A stretch of DNA of 25,993 nt from JACQAI01 sp035507915. Lineage in GTDB: Bacteria; Pseudomonadota; Alphaproteobacteria; Elsterales; Elsteraceae. Positions 7,752-15,408 of the stretch are shown piece after piece. The stretch is from the NCBI GenBank assembly GCA_035507915.1, contig DATJNS010000554.1, forward strand, positions 1 to 25,993, given 5' to 3'. Position numbers and translations under genes: made by a program. Position 1 is the stretch's first letter, and every line of letters starts with the position of its first letter. Below the pieces are notes generated by a model, which saw only the letters and a program-made list of their open reading frames with translations, was not told the DNA's origin and did not search any database.

Positions 7752-8195
7752 TCAGGCGCGGCCGAAGACCCCGTCCTCGAAATCCTGCAGGCTCTCGATG
7801 CCGAAGCCCTTGATGACGGCGGCGCCGCCGTCGGCTTCGTTCGCCTGGTAGGTGGAATAGAGCGCCAGCGCCTCGCGGGCATGGTTGGACGGCGTCACGC
7901 GCAGGAGGCGCGACACGTAGTCGTCGCTGTCGTGGCCGTCGAACCAACCGTGGCTGGCGCACAGACCGAACACGAAGAAGCCGAGCGCCAGCGGATGCAG
8001 CCAGGTGATCGCCCACGCGATGCGCGCCGCCTCGCGCGCGATCGCATCGTCGGCGCCCACCACGCGCGTGCGCAGCGCATCGACGAGGTCCTGCTCGGAG
8101 ACGAAACTGTTCTCCTCGACGAGCAGCAACCGGATGCCGGTCGAGAGGCCCTGCGAGAAAGGTGAGTCGCCGTGCAGGACGAGCTGCATACCCAT
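7752..8195 (-). CDS. Hypothetical protein with one possible membrane segment
   Basis: I do not recognise this 147-aa protein. Residues about 58–80 (AWAITWLHPLALGFFVFGL and on) are hydrophobic and could span the membrane or form a buried helix. The C-terminal half is soluble and acidic, ending in ESLQDFEDGVFGRA. ATG 8195 is chosen because GGAGG lies upstream, though the 11-nt spacer is long; a second ATG two codons later is also possible. An open extension to 8309 has no start-site support. It lies on the same strand as the sigma factor, 212 bp upstream of it, and is divergent from the UxaA-type dehydratase. It could be a membrane-associated partner of the sigma factor, but no anti-sigma domain is visible. 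Confidence 0.7.
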   Translation of the reverse strand: MGMQLVLHGDSPFSQGLSTGIRLLLVEENSFVSEQDLVDALRTRVVGADDAIAREAARIAWAITWLHPLALGFFVFGLCASHGWFDGHDSDDYVSRLLRVTPSNHAREALALYSTYQANEADGGAAVIKGFGIESLQDFEDGVFGRA

Positions 8196-8295
8196 GTCGT
8201 GCCGCGCCTCCGTGACCCCGCATGCTAGGTTGGGGGACTTAACAAAGCCTTGCGACGCGACGGCCTCTCGGACGCGCCCTCCTCCGTCGGTTTTT

Positions 8296-8316
8296 CGCTT
8301 GAATTCCAAGCGCTTG
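8296..8316. promoter_or_regulatory. Candidate LacI-type operator
   Basis: CGCTTG and CAAGCG form a 6-bp inverted repeat around AATTC (8296–8312), and CAAGCGCTTG at 8307–8316 is a perfect 10-bp palindrome. The AAGCGCTT centre is typical of LacI-family operators. It ends 8 bp before the -35-like element of the dehydratase gene. No LacI-type gene is in the window. Confidence 0.4.
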
Positions 8317-8324
8317 CCGTCAGA

Positions 8325-8353
8325 TTGCCAGGCCGCCGAGCGGCCGTTACTGT
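8325..8353 (+). promoter_or_regulatory. Candidate sigma-70 promoter of the UxaA-type dehydratase gene
   Basis: TTGCCA (8325–8330, 5 of 6 to TTGACA), a 17-bp spacer, and TACTGT (8348–8353, 3 of 6 to TATAAT) are placed 31 bp upstream of the ATG. The spacer itself starts with GGCCG-CCGAG-CGGCC, a short hairpin. Match quality of the -10 is poor, so this is a moderate call. Confidence 0.35.
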
Positions 8354-8383
8354 CAGCGCCGCGAGCGCAACGAGGAGGAAACC

Positions 8384-9934
8384 ATGAGCGCCCCCCAGCC
8401 GCCGTCGGGCACGAGCGGACCGCTCACCATCCGGCTCCACGACGCCGACAACGTGGTGGTGGCGCGCGCCGACCTGTTGCCTGGCACCGGCTTGCCGGGC
8501 ACCAACGTCGTGTGCCGCAGCCACGTCCCGGCCGGCCACAAGGTCGCCGTCGCGCCGATGGCGGCCGACGAGCCGGTGCGCAAGTACAACCAGATCATCG
8601 GCTTCGCCACGGCGGCGATCGAGCCTGGCGATCACGTCCACGTGCATAATTGCGCGGTGCGCAGCTTCGATCGCGACTACGCCTTCGGCGTCGACGCCAG
8701 GGCGACCGCATTCGTGCCGGCAGCCGAGCGCGCGACCTTCGAGGGCATCCGGCGCGCCGACGGCCGCGTCGCGACGCGCAACTACATCGGCATCCTCACC
8801 ACGGTGAACTGCTCCGCGACCGCGGCGCGCTACATCGCCGAGCAGTTCCGCGGCGGCGCGCTCGCCGACTTTCCCAACATCGACGGCGTCGTCGCGCTGG
8901 TCCATGGCCATGGCTGCGGCATGGCGAGCGAGGGCGAAGCGATGGACACGCTGCGCCGCACGATCGCGGGCTACGCGCGCCATCCCAACTTCGCCGGCGT
9001 GCTGGTGCTGGGGCTCGGCTGCGAGGCCAACCAGGTCGACCGGCTGATGCAGGCCGAGGGCCTGGAGCCCGGACCGTGGCTGCACGCGATGACGATCCAG
9101 GACACCGGCGGCACCGCCAAGACGGTGCGCGAGGGCGTCGCGCGCATCAAGGCGATGCTGCCCGAGGCCAACCGGGTCAAGCGCGAGACCCTGCCCGCGA
9201 GCCACCTGACCCTGGCCCTGCAGTGCGGCGGCTCGGACGGCTACTCCGGCATCACGGCCAATCCGGCGCTGGGCGCCGCGGTCGACCTCCTGGTGCGCCA
9301 TGGCGGCACCGCCGTGTTGAGCGAGACGCCCGAGATCTACGGCGCCGAGCATCTGCTGACCCGACGCGCATCGAGCCGCGCCGTCGGCGAGAAACTGGTC
9401 GAGCGCATCCGTTGGTGGGAGCAGTACACCGCGTCGACCGGCGGCGAGATGAACAACAACCCGTCGCCCGGCAACAAGGCGGGCGGCCTCACGACCATCC
9501 TCGAGAAGTCGCTGGGCGCGGTCGCCAAGGGCGGCACCACCAACCTGGTCGACGTCTACCGGTACGCCGAGCCGATCACCGCCAAGGGCTTCGTGTTCAT
9601 GGACACGCCGGGCTACGATCCGGTGTCGGCGACCGGCCAAGTCGCCGGCGGCGCCAACGTGATCTGCTTCACCACCGGGCGCGGCTCGGTGTTCGGCTGC
9701 AAGCCGGCGCCGAGCCTCAAGCTGGCGACCAACACGCCGCTTTACCGGCGCATGACCGACGACATGGACATCGATTGCGGGCCGATCGCCGACGGCGCGG
9801 CCACGGTCCAGGAGATCGGCCGACAGATCTTCGAGCTCGTCTTGGCGACCGCGTCCGGCCGCCCGACCAAGAGCGAGGAGCTCGGCTTCGGCGAGGACGA
9901 GTTCACGCCCTGGCAATTCGGCGCCGTAATGTAG
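8384..9934 (+). CDS. UxaA/GarD-family sugar-acid dehydratase (altronate dehydratase-like)
   Basis: The 516-aa protein is full length for altronate/galactarate dehydratases. The N-terminal SAF domain covers about residues 10–100, followed by a linker with RADGRVATRNYIGI near 125–138. The catalytic part shows GHGCGM near 170, LQCGGSDGYSGITANPALG near 282–300, NNNPSPGNKAGGLTT near 358–372 and TTGRGSVFGCKPAPSLK near 430–446. Such enzymes use iron to dehydrate aldonic or aldaric acids (altronate, galactarate) to 2-keto-3-deoxy acids. ATG 8384 has GAGGAGG just upstream. The SDR and hydroxyacid dehydrogenase genes nearby could act on related compounds, but no aldolase or kinase for a full pathway is present, so the substrate is unknown. 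Confidence 0.9.
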   Translation: MSAPQPPSGTSGPLTIRLHDADNVVVARADLLPGTGLPGTNVVCRSHVPAGHKVAVAPMAADEPVRKYNQIIGFATAAIEPGDHVHVHNCAVRSFDRDYAFGVDARATAFVPAAERATFEGIRRADGRVATRNYIGILTTVNCSATAARYIAEQFRGGALADFPNIDGVVALVHGHGCGMASEGEAMDTLRRTIAGYARHPNFAGVLVLGLGCEANQVDRLMQAEGLEPGPWLHAMTIQDTGGTAKTVREGVARIKAMLPEANRVKRETLPASHLTLALQCGGSDGYSGITANPALGAAVDLLVRHGGTAVLSETPEIYGAEHLLTRRASSRAVGEKLVERIRWWEQYTASTGGEMNNNPSPGNKAGGLTTILEKSLGAVAKGGTTNLVDVYRYAEPITAKGFVFMDTPGYDPVSATGQVAGGANVICFTTGRGSVFGCKPAPSLKLATNTPLYRRMTDDMDIDCGPIADGAATVQEIGRQIFELVLATASGRPTKSEELGFGEDEFTPWQFGAVM

Positions 9935-9994
9935 GGCGGCCGCAATACCGCTCGTTAGGTGACGTTTAAGCCCTTCGGCCCTATGCTGCGCGCC

Positions 9995-10330
9995 ATGCCG
10001 CGCCGTACCACCCCCCGTCCGCCCGAAGAAGCCCGCGCCATCGTGCGCGCCTTGCGCAAGCGCTACATCACCCCCGAGGCCGAGGAGGCCGCCAAGGCGG
10101 CGTTCGCGCGGCTCGGCATCCCGCTGCCCGTGCCGACCGCCAAGCCGGCGCCGGCCGCCGCGCCGCCCGACGAGCCGACCCTCCTCGAGATGATTCGCGA
10201 GCGCGAAGGCATCGCGGCCAACGCGCCGCTATCCGAGCTGCCGGCGCACGAGACCGGCGCCGAGAAGCTGCAGAACCGAGCGCGCCTGATCCTGTCGCGC
10301 ATCCAGGCGCGCTTCGCGACTAAGCAATAG
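9995..10330 (+). CDS. Hypothetical small protein
   Basis: This 111-aa protein is not recognised. It has a basic N-terminus (PRRTTPRPPEEARAIVRALRKR), a short Pro/Ala-rich linker around residues 45–58, and a helical C-terminal half ending in a basic helix (ARLILSRIQARFATKQ). Strong G/C bias at third positions supports coding. ATG 9995 is my choice, but no Shine-Dalgarno is evident, and GTG 9959 or ATG 9983 in the same frame are possible. It follows the dehydratase by about 60 bp and converges on pssA with a 25-bp gap. Confidence 0.6.
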   Translation: MPRRTTPRPPEEARAIVRALRKRYITPEAEEAAKAAFARLGIPLPVPTAKPAPAAAPPDEPTLLEMIREREGIAANAPLSELPAHETGAEKLQNRARLILSRIQARFATKQ

Positions 10331-10355
10331 CGCCGGTCGCCCGCGGCACACGGCC

Positions 10356-11201
10356 TCAGCGCGGCTCGACGCGACCTCCCGAGATCGATACCACCGTGCG
10401 GGGCTCCGCCGGCACGGCGGGTCGCGGCTCGGCCGCGGGCGGGACCGCCGCCGACGCGCCGCGCACCGAGCGGGTCATGTAATAGGCGAGCGGAATCGAG
10501 ACGACGTAGACGCAGCCGAGCAGCAGGAGCGTGAGCCACGGCTCCGCGGCGAGACCGGCGGCGATCACGCCGACCACCAGCAGGATCGGCAGCACCATCC
10601 AGTGCGGCACGCGCAGCCGCTTGAACGCGAAGGTCGGGAGGCGGCTGACCATCAGGCCGGACACCACGATCGTCCACGCGCCGATCAGCCACGGATGCTC
10701 GAACCATTCGCGCCCGATCTCGAAGCTCGCGATCAGCGGCAGGATCGCGAGCCCGGCGCCGGCCGGCGCCGGCACGCCGATGAAATAGTTGTTCGTCCAG
10801 GCCGGACGGCTGGCGTCATCGAGCGCGGTGTTGAAGCGCGCCAACCTGAGCGCGGTGCAGATCGCGTACAAGAGCACGATCGCCCAGCCGAAGCGGCCGC
10901 CGTGGCTCATCACCCACAAATAGAGCATGACCGCCGGAGCGACGCCGAAGCACACGAAGTCGGACAGCGAGTCGAGCTCGGCGCCGAACTTGCTGGTGGC
11001 GCCGATCAGCCGCGCGATGCGGCCGTCCAGACCGTCGAGCACCGCCGCCACCACGATCGCGATGACGGCGAGCTGGAAGTGCTGCTCGAGCGCGAAGCGC
11101 ATCGCGGTCAAGCCCGCGCACAGGGCGAGCAGGGTCAGGATGTTGGGGATCAGCCGATTGATCGAGTGACGGCGCAACGGCCGACGGCGGTGCAGCATCA
11201 T
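10356..11201 (-). CDS. pssA: CDP-diacylglycerol–serine O-phosphatidyltransferase
   Basis: The enzyme joins serine to CDP-diacylglycerol to give phosphatidylserine in the inner membrane. The 281-aa protein has the complete CDP-alcohol phosphatidyltransferase motif: D59-G60, A63-R64, G73, D77 and D81. Multiple hydrophobic spans surround it (for example about 18–36, 43–57, 84–110, 150–165, 175–190, 200–245). The C-terminal 40 residues form a soluble Pro/Ala-rich tail, an extension beyond the core fold. The ATG overlaps the TGA of psd by 4 bp (ATGA), so the two enzymes of phosphatidylethanolamine synthesis are translationally coupled, with psd first. Alphaproteobacterial Pss enzymes of this type are integral membrane proteins, unlike the E. 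coli enzyme. Confidence 0.95.
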   Translation of the reverse strand: MMLHRRRPLRRHSINRLIPNILTLLALCAGLTAMRFALEQHFQLAVIAIVVAAVLDGLDGRIARLIGATSKFGAELDSLSDFVCFGVAPAVMLYLWVMSHGGRFGWAIVLLYAICTALRLARFNTALDDASRPAWTNNYFIGVPAPAGAGLAILPLIASFEIGREWFEHPWLIGAWTIVVSGLMVSRLPTFAFKRLRVPHWMVLPILLVVGVIAAGLAAEPWLTLLLLGCVYVVSIPLAYYMTRSVRGASAAVPPAAEPRPAVPAEPRTVVSISGGRVEPR

Positions 11202-11884
11202 CGCGAGATTCCCTGGCGTTGCGGCTCGCTCGACGCAAGGTCGGCGATCACGGTTTCGCCGGCGACGGCGCGCTGGCCTTCGACGACCAGCGGCGCGCAG
11301 CCCGGCGGCAGGTAGACATCGACACGGCTGCCGAACCGGATCATGCCGATGCGCGAGCCGACGGCCACCTGCTCGCCCTCGCCGACCCAGCCGACGATGC
11401 GGCGTGCCACCAGCCCGGCGATCTGCACGACCGCGAGGTCGCGTCCGTCGGCCATCACGATACGGAACGACTGACGCTCGTTGTCGTCCGACGCCTTGTC
11501 GAACGACGCGTTGAAGAACCGTCCGGTCTTGTAGGCGACCTGGCCGACCTTGCCGCTGACCGGGGCGCGATTCACATGCACGTCGAACACGTTCATGAAC
11601 ACCGAGACGCGCGGCCGCGGGTTGGGCCCCATGGCGAGCTCGGGCGGCGGCACCGCCGGCTCGATCAGGCTCACCACGCCGTCCGCCGGACTGACCACCA
11701 GCCCGTCGCGCGACGGCGTGACCCGCTCGGGGTCACGGAAGAAGTACACGCACCAGGCGGTCAGGAGCGCGCCCAGCCAGCCGAGAAAGCCGCTGATCCA
11801 AGCAAGCCCGATGGTCAGCACGACGCCGATGGCGATGAACGGCCAACCTTCGCGACGGATCGGCGTTAACACGGTGGGACGCAC
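11198..11884 (-). CDS. psd: Phosphatidylserine decarboxylase proenzyme (short type)
   Basis: It decarboxylates phosphatidylserine to phosphatidylethanolamine. The 228-aa product matches the short alphaproteobacterial form (about 230 aa). An N-terminal hydrophobic stretch (about 13–48) is followed by YFFRDPER (47–54). Residues FNVFDVHVNR-like near 98–106 are well kept. The self-cleavage site is G185-S186 in RFGSRVDVYLP, where S186 becomes the pyruvoyl group. I choose GTG 11884 because AAGG lies 6 nt upstream and the protein then begins near VLTPIRREGWPF, where homologues start. The frame is open to a TTG at 11953, but that adds a non-conserved stretch. The 152 bp upstream are shared with a divergent gene. 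Confidence 0.93.
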   Translation of the reverse strand: MRPTVLTPIRREGWPFIAIGVVLTIGLAWISGFLGWLGALLTAWCVYFFRDPERVTPSRDGLVVSPADGVVSLIEPAVPPPELAMGPNPRPRVSVFMNVFDVHVNRAPVSGKVGQVAYKTGRFFNASFDKASDDNERQSFRIVMADGRDLAVVQIAGLVARRIVGWVGEGEQVAVGSRIGMIRFGSRVDVYLPPGCAPLVVEGQRAVAGETVIADLASSEPQRQGISR

Positions 11885-12036
11885 GGTCAACCTTTCAACG
11901 GACGGGTCACGTGGTTTCGCATCGACCACCCCAAGATACCTCGGATTATGCAAATCTTAAGGGTAATCGGACGAGCGTTGCGGTCAGAGACCCGTCGGAT
12001 GGCCCGCGGGGTCGGGGCTGGCGCCGCAGGGGGCGC

Positions 12037-12567
12037 ATGATCCAGACATCGCTGAGCTTCCTCGCCAATCACCCGCTGCCCATCGAGCTCGGCACGATCA
12101 CGGTTGGGCCCGACGGCAAGCCGCAGCGTCAGGCGCGGGTTGCCCTCGAGTTCGGCTTCGAGTTCGCCGGCGCCGAGTTCACCGCGCGGGTCGAGCCGAT
12201 CGAGGCGGGCGCCCGACTGCGGCTCGACGCGGTGCTGGCGCCGATGCCCTACACGGCCGAGCAGCGGCACCACCGACGCGACGCCCAGATCATCATTCGG
12301 GCCAGCCGCCAGAGCATGCACCACGGTCGCCTCGTGCTCGACGCCCAGGGAAAGATCCACCTGGTGGGCGAGCTGGGGATCAGCAGCCCCGTCACGCCGG
12401 CGGCGGTGGTTGCCGCGACGACCCGGATGCTGATCGCCGCGACCCCGTGGATCGCACTGCTGCACCAGCACCTCGGGCCCGCCGGCAAGACGGGCGGCAA
12501 GCCCATGCCGGCTCCTGGCGCGGGCAGCGCCGCCGCCGGCGCGCCGGTCAACGTTCGGGCGGAATGA
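12037..12567 (+). CDS. Hypothetical protein, faintly YbjN/chaperone-like
   Basis: The 176-aa protein belongs to no family I can name with confidence. It has alternating beta-like segments (residues about 10–90), then a GRLVLDAQGKIHLVGELG stretch and a helical ILLHQHL region near 120–155, and ends in a low-complexity Gly/Ala/Pro tail. The order 'ld.dG.i.l..el' then helix is loosely like YbjN or type III chaperone folds; that is a weak impression. ATG 12037 is preceded by AGGGGG; longer in-frame starts at 11911 lack support. It is divergent from psd and its 3' end overlaps the convergent LysM gene by 20 bp. Confidence 0.65.
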   Translation: MIQTSLSFLANHPLPIELGTITVGPDGKPQRQARVALEFGFEFAGAEFTARVEPIEAGARLRLDAVLAPMPYTAEQRHHRRDAQIIIRASRQSMHHGRLVLDAQGKIHLVGELGISSPVTPAAVVAATTRMLIAATPWIALLHQHLGPAGKTGGKPMPAPGAGSAAAGAPVNVRAE

Positions 12568-13207
12568 CGAACACCTGGCCTGGATAGATCAGATCGGGAT
12601 CGCGGATCTGCTCGCGGTTGGCCCGATAGATCACGCCGTACTCGGCGCCATGGCCGTAGCGTCGAAGCGCCAGCCGCCATAGCGAGTTGCCCGGCTCGAC
12701 GACCGTGCGGCTCGCCGGCGGCGCTCCGGCGTCGGCGCGGCGCTCCGCGGTCGGCGCCGCGGGCGCGGGCGTCGGCACGTCGAGCGTGACGACCCGCTCC
12801 GAGCGCAGCGGCGGTGCGTCGGCGCGCTCGACCTCCAAGCTCAACGCACGCTTGCCGCTCGCCAACGGCTGGGTCGGCAGCAGCACCCACTCGCCGCGCG
12901 CATCGGCGGTCGCATGGCCGATCGGCCGGCCGTCCTCGAGCACGGTGACGGTCGCGCCGGGCGCGGCGCGCCCCGCGATCACCGCGTCACCGTCCGGACT
13001 GACGCGCACGATATCGAAGCTGGGCGCCGCGTCGGAAGCGACCGGCGGGGCCGCGCGCCCGGCGTCCGCGTGCACGGCCGGCGTCGCGGACGGTGGGATG
13101 GCCGGCGGCGGGGCATCACGGTCCAGACCGCCGCGCGTCAGCTCGAAGATCAGCGAGCCGGCGAGGAGAGCCACACCCAAGAGGCCGAGGATCAGGGCTC
13201 GTCGCAC
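12548..13207 (-). CDS. LysM-domain envelope protein with N-terminal membrane anchor
   Basis: The 219-aa protein starts with RR and a hydrophobic segment (residues 4–22), so it is an inner-membrane-anchored or secreted protein. A Pro/Ala linker (33–62) leads to a beta-rich Ig-like domain (about 63–145; FDIVRVSPDGDAVIAGRA, GATVTVLEDGRPIG). After a second linker comes a C-terminal LysM domain, VVEPGNSLWRLALRRYG to YPGQVFVIP (about 168–216), which binds peptidoglycan glycan chains. This anchor–Ig–LysM layout is common in alphaproteobacteria. The start is a GTG at 13207; no Shine-Dalgarno precedes it, and a -10-like TAGACT lies only 6 nt upstream. Its 3' end overlaps the convergent gene by 20 bp. 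Confidence 0.88.
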   Translation of the reverse strand: MRRALILGLLGVALLAGSLIFELTRGGLDRDAPPPAIPPSATPAVHADAGRAAPPVASDAAPSFDIVRVSPDGDAVIAGRAAPGATVTVLEDGRPIGHATADARGEWVLLPTQPLASGKRALSLEVERADAPPLRSERVVTLDVPTPAPAAPTAERRADAGAPPASRTVVEPGNSLWRLALRRYGHGAEYGVIYRANREQIRDPDLIYPGQVFVIPPER

Positions 13208-13314
13208 CGATACAGTCTAGCAGACCCCGATCCGCGGCGGAGCTAGGCCAGAGGGTGGACCCGCGGCGACAAATTCGGTCTTCTGTCGGCCGTCCTCCGT
13301 ATCCGCTGGCGCCG

Positions 13315-14031
13315 ATGCAGAAGCCGTCCGCTCCCTCCGCGAGCCCCCTGATCCCGGTGTGGGACGTGCCGACCCGGTTGTTCCACTGGCTGCTCGTGTG
13401 CCTGATCGCGACCTCGTGGACCACCGGGGAGCTCGGCGGCGACGAGTGGCTGCGGTACCATTTCTGGTCGGGCTACGCGATCTTGACGCTGGTGCTGTTT
13501 CGCATCGCGTGGGGCGTGGTCGGCAGCACGCATGCGCGCTTCGCGAGCTTCGTGCGCGGCGTGCCGTCGGCGCTGCATCACCTGCGCGAGCTCGCGCGCC
13601 CCGGCCCGACGTCCGACCTCGGGCACAATGCGATCGGCGGCTGGATGATCGTCGTCATGCTGATCGCGCTGCTGGTGCAGACCGGCACGGGGCTGTTCGC
13701 CGACGACGACATCGTGACGACCGGCCCGCTGGGCGACCTCGTGTCGTCGGCCACGCGGTCGCGCCTGACGACGGTCCACGTCTACAACTTCGACGTCATC
13801 CTGGCGCTCGCCGGGCTCCACATCGCGGCGGTGCTCGCCTACTGGATCGTCAAGCGTCAGAACCTGATCGGCGCGATGATCACCGGGCGCAAGCGGGCGG
13901 CCGCCGCGGACCTGGGCGCAAGCGCCGTCGCCGGCGTGACGGCGCATCCGGTGGTCGCCGCCGCGGTCCTCATCGGCGCCGCGGCGGTCGTGGCCGGGAT
14001 CGTCGGACTGGTGCCTTACTTCGCGCGGTAG
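13315..14031 (+). CDS. Cytochrome b561-like membrane cytochrome b
   Basis: The 238-aa protein has the diheme b561-type pattern: VWDVPTRLFHWLLV with H24 in helix 1, the next helix with YHFWSGY (H48 region), GHNAIGGWMIVVML near 103–120, and VHVYNFDVILALAGLHIAAVL near 156–177 carrying two more histidines. A further hydrophobic helix forms the C-terminus (about 208–235). It should pass electrons between the quinone pool and a periplasmic partner, plausibly the cytochrome c encoded head-on next to it. ATG 13315 starts the recognisable domain; no Shine-Dalgarno is evident. Its last 16 bp overlap the end of the cytochrome c gene. Confidence 0.9.
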   Translation: MQKPSAPSASPLIPVWDVPTRLFHWLLVCLIATSWTTGELGGDEWLRYHFWSGYAILTLVLFRIAWGVVGSTHARFASFVRGVPSALHHLRELARPGPTSDLGHNAIGGWMIVVMLIALLVQTGTGLFADDDIVTTGPLGDLVSSATRSRLTTVHVYNFDVILALAGLHIAAVLAYWIVKRQNLIGAMITGRKRAAAADLGASAVAGVTAHPVVAAAVLIGAAAVVAGIVGLVPYFAR

Positions 14032-14477
14032 GTGTTGTGGCAGCCGCCGCAGGCCTTGCCCAGCGCACCGAACGCGGCCTTGATCTCGTCGGGCGACTTG
14101 CCAGCGGCCGCGGCATCGGCGAGCGCGTTGGCCTGGGTCACCAGGGTCTTCGAGGCCGTCTGGAAGCCGTTCCAGTCGGTCCACACCGCGGGCAGCGCCT
14201 TGGTGTCCCCCTTGTCCGATCCGGGCGGGAACAGCGTGTCGAACGGACCTTCGAGCGCGGCGATCTTGCGCGCCGGCTCGACGATGCTCGATGCCGGTCC
14301 GCCGGCATCGACCACGGCCTTGATCTGCTTGGCCAGATCGCCGACTTCCTTGCGGTTCGCCTTGCGGGCCGCGATCGGATCGTCGGCGGCGCGCGCGACG
14401 ATCGACGGACCGATCGCCAGGATGCCGACCAAGCCGGCGACCGCGATTGTGGAGATCCAAGGCCAGACTCGTGCCAT
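14016..14477 (-). CDS. Class II-type cytochrome c (cytochrome c'/c556-like)
   Basis: The 153-aa precursor has a signal peptide (hydrophobic 9–25, cut likely after ARA at about 30) and a four-helix-bundle-like mature part. The heme site C143-G-G-C146-H147 is near the C-terminus, as in cytochromes c' and c556. It acts in the periplasm as an electron carrier or gas-binding protein. ATG 14477 has AGAGGA 5 nt upstream. b561-type cytochromes are usually encoded on the same strand next to cytochrome c' genes; here the two converge with a 16-bp overlap, so they cannot share a transcript. Confidence 0.92.
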   Translation of the reverse strand: MARVWPWISTIAVAGLVGILAIGPSIVARAADDPIAARKANRKEVGDLAKQIKAVVDAGGPASSIVEPARKIAALEGPFDTLFPPGSDKGDTKALPAVWTDWNGFQTASKTLVTQANALADAAAAGKSPDEIKAAFGALGKACGGCHNTYRAK

Positions 14478-14694
14478 CTCGTTCCTCTTTTCTTAGGGTG
14501 ACGCCACCGCGTGTGGGCCGTTAAACGGGCGGTCGGGCGCAAATAATCCCTCAAAGACCCGATACCGGCCAGAGACTGGCACAGACCTGCGGCGTCGACC
14601 AGAGCGCCCCGGCGGCCGCTGCGGCTTGCCGCGGCGCATCGGATGTGCGCCTGTTGCCTGCCCGCGTCGTAGCGGGCGCGATGGAAAGAAAAGG

Positions 14695-15279
14695 ATGAGA
14701 AACTTTAGATCCTTGTGCGTTTATTGCGGTTCGTCGGGCGCCGTGGACGCGCGCTACCGCGATGCCGCGGTCCGTCTCGGCACCTTGCTCGGCGAGCAGC
14801 GCATCGGGCTGGTCTACGGCGGCGGCCGGATCGGGCTGATGGGGCTGCTGGCCGACGCCTGCCTGCGGGCCGGCGGCACGGTCGTCGGCGTGATCCCGGA
14901 CTTCCTGCGGCGCGCCGAGGTCGGCCACGGTGCGGTCACCGAGCTCGTCATCGTCGACAACATGCACGAACGCAAGCGCACGATGTTCGAGCGCTCCGAC
15001 GGCTTCGTGATCCTCCCCGGCGGCCTCGGCACGCTCGAGGAGACGTTCGAGATCCTGACCTGGAAGCAGCTGCAGCTGCACGACAAGCCGATCGTTCTCG
15101 TCGACGTCGCCGGCTACTGGCGACCGCTCGCAGCGCTGATCGACCACGTCATCGGCGAGAACTTCGCGCGCCCCGAGATGCGCGCGCTGATGACCGTGGT
15201 CGACGCGGTCGACCAGGTTCTGCCGGCGCTCGAGCACGCGGCCGCGCCGCGCGTCGGACCCGAGCCGGAGCTGATCTAG
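14695..15279 (+). CDS. LOG-family nucleotide-5'-monophosphate phosphoribohydrolase
   Basis: The 194-aa protein is a TIGR00730/LOG-family Rossmann-like enzyme, with CVYCGSS at 8–14, VYGGGRIGLMG at 40–50, HERKR at 91–95 and the PGGLGTLEE motif at 108–116. LOG enzymes release the base from cytokinin riboside 5'-monophosphates or related nucleotides such as AMP. In bacteria the role is often unclear. The start is ATG 14695, where the conserved domain begins; AAGG-like purines precede it closely. An 18-bp hairpin (GCCCGC at 14660–14665 with GCGGGC at 14672–14677) sits 17 bp upstream of the start and may affect translation. Confidence 0.92.
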   Translation: MRNFRSLCVYCGSSGAVDARYRDAAVRLGTLLGEQRIGLVYGGGRIGLMGLLADACLRAGGTVVGVIPDFLRRAEVGHGAVTELVIVDNMHERKRTMFERSDGFVILPGGLGTLEETFEILTWKQLQLHDKPIVLVDVAGYWRPLAALIDHVIGENFARPEMRALMTVVDAVDQVLPALEHAAAPRVGPEPELI

Positions 15280-15408
15280 ACGCGATCCGTCGCGGGCGGG
15301 CGCCCTCGTCCAGCCCCCGTCCAGCCCCTGGGCCAGCCGTCGCGGCCGCCCTGCGCCCCGAGCATGTGACCCTTACCAAAAACCGGCGTTCGGTCCGCGG
15401 CCCTCGGC

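Noticed and set aside
11885..11953. Longer psd starting at TTG 11953
   Set aside because: The GTG at 11884 has a better ribosome-binding site and gives the family's usual N-terminus.
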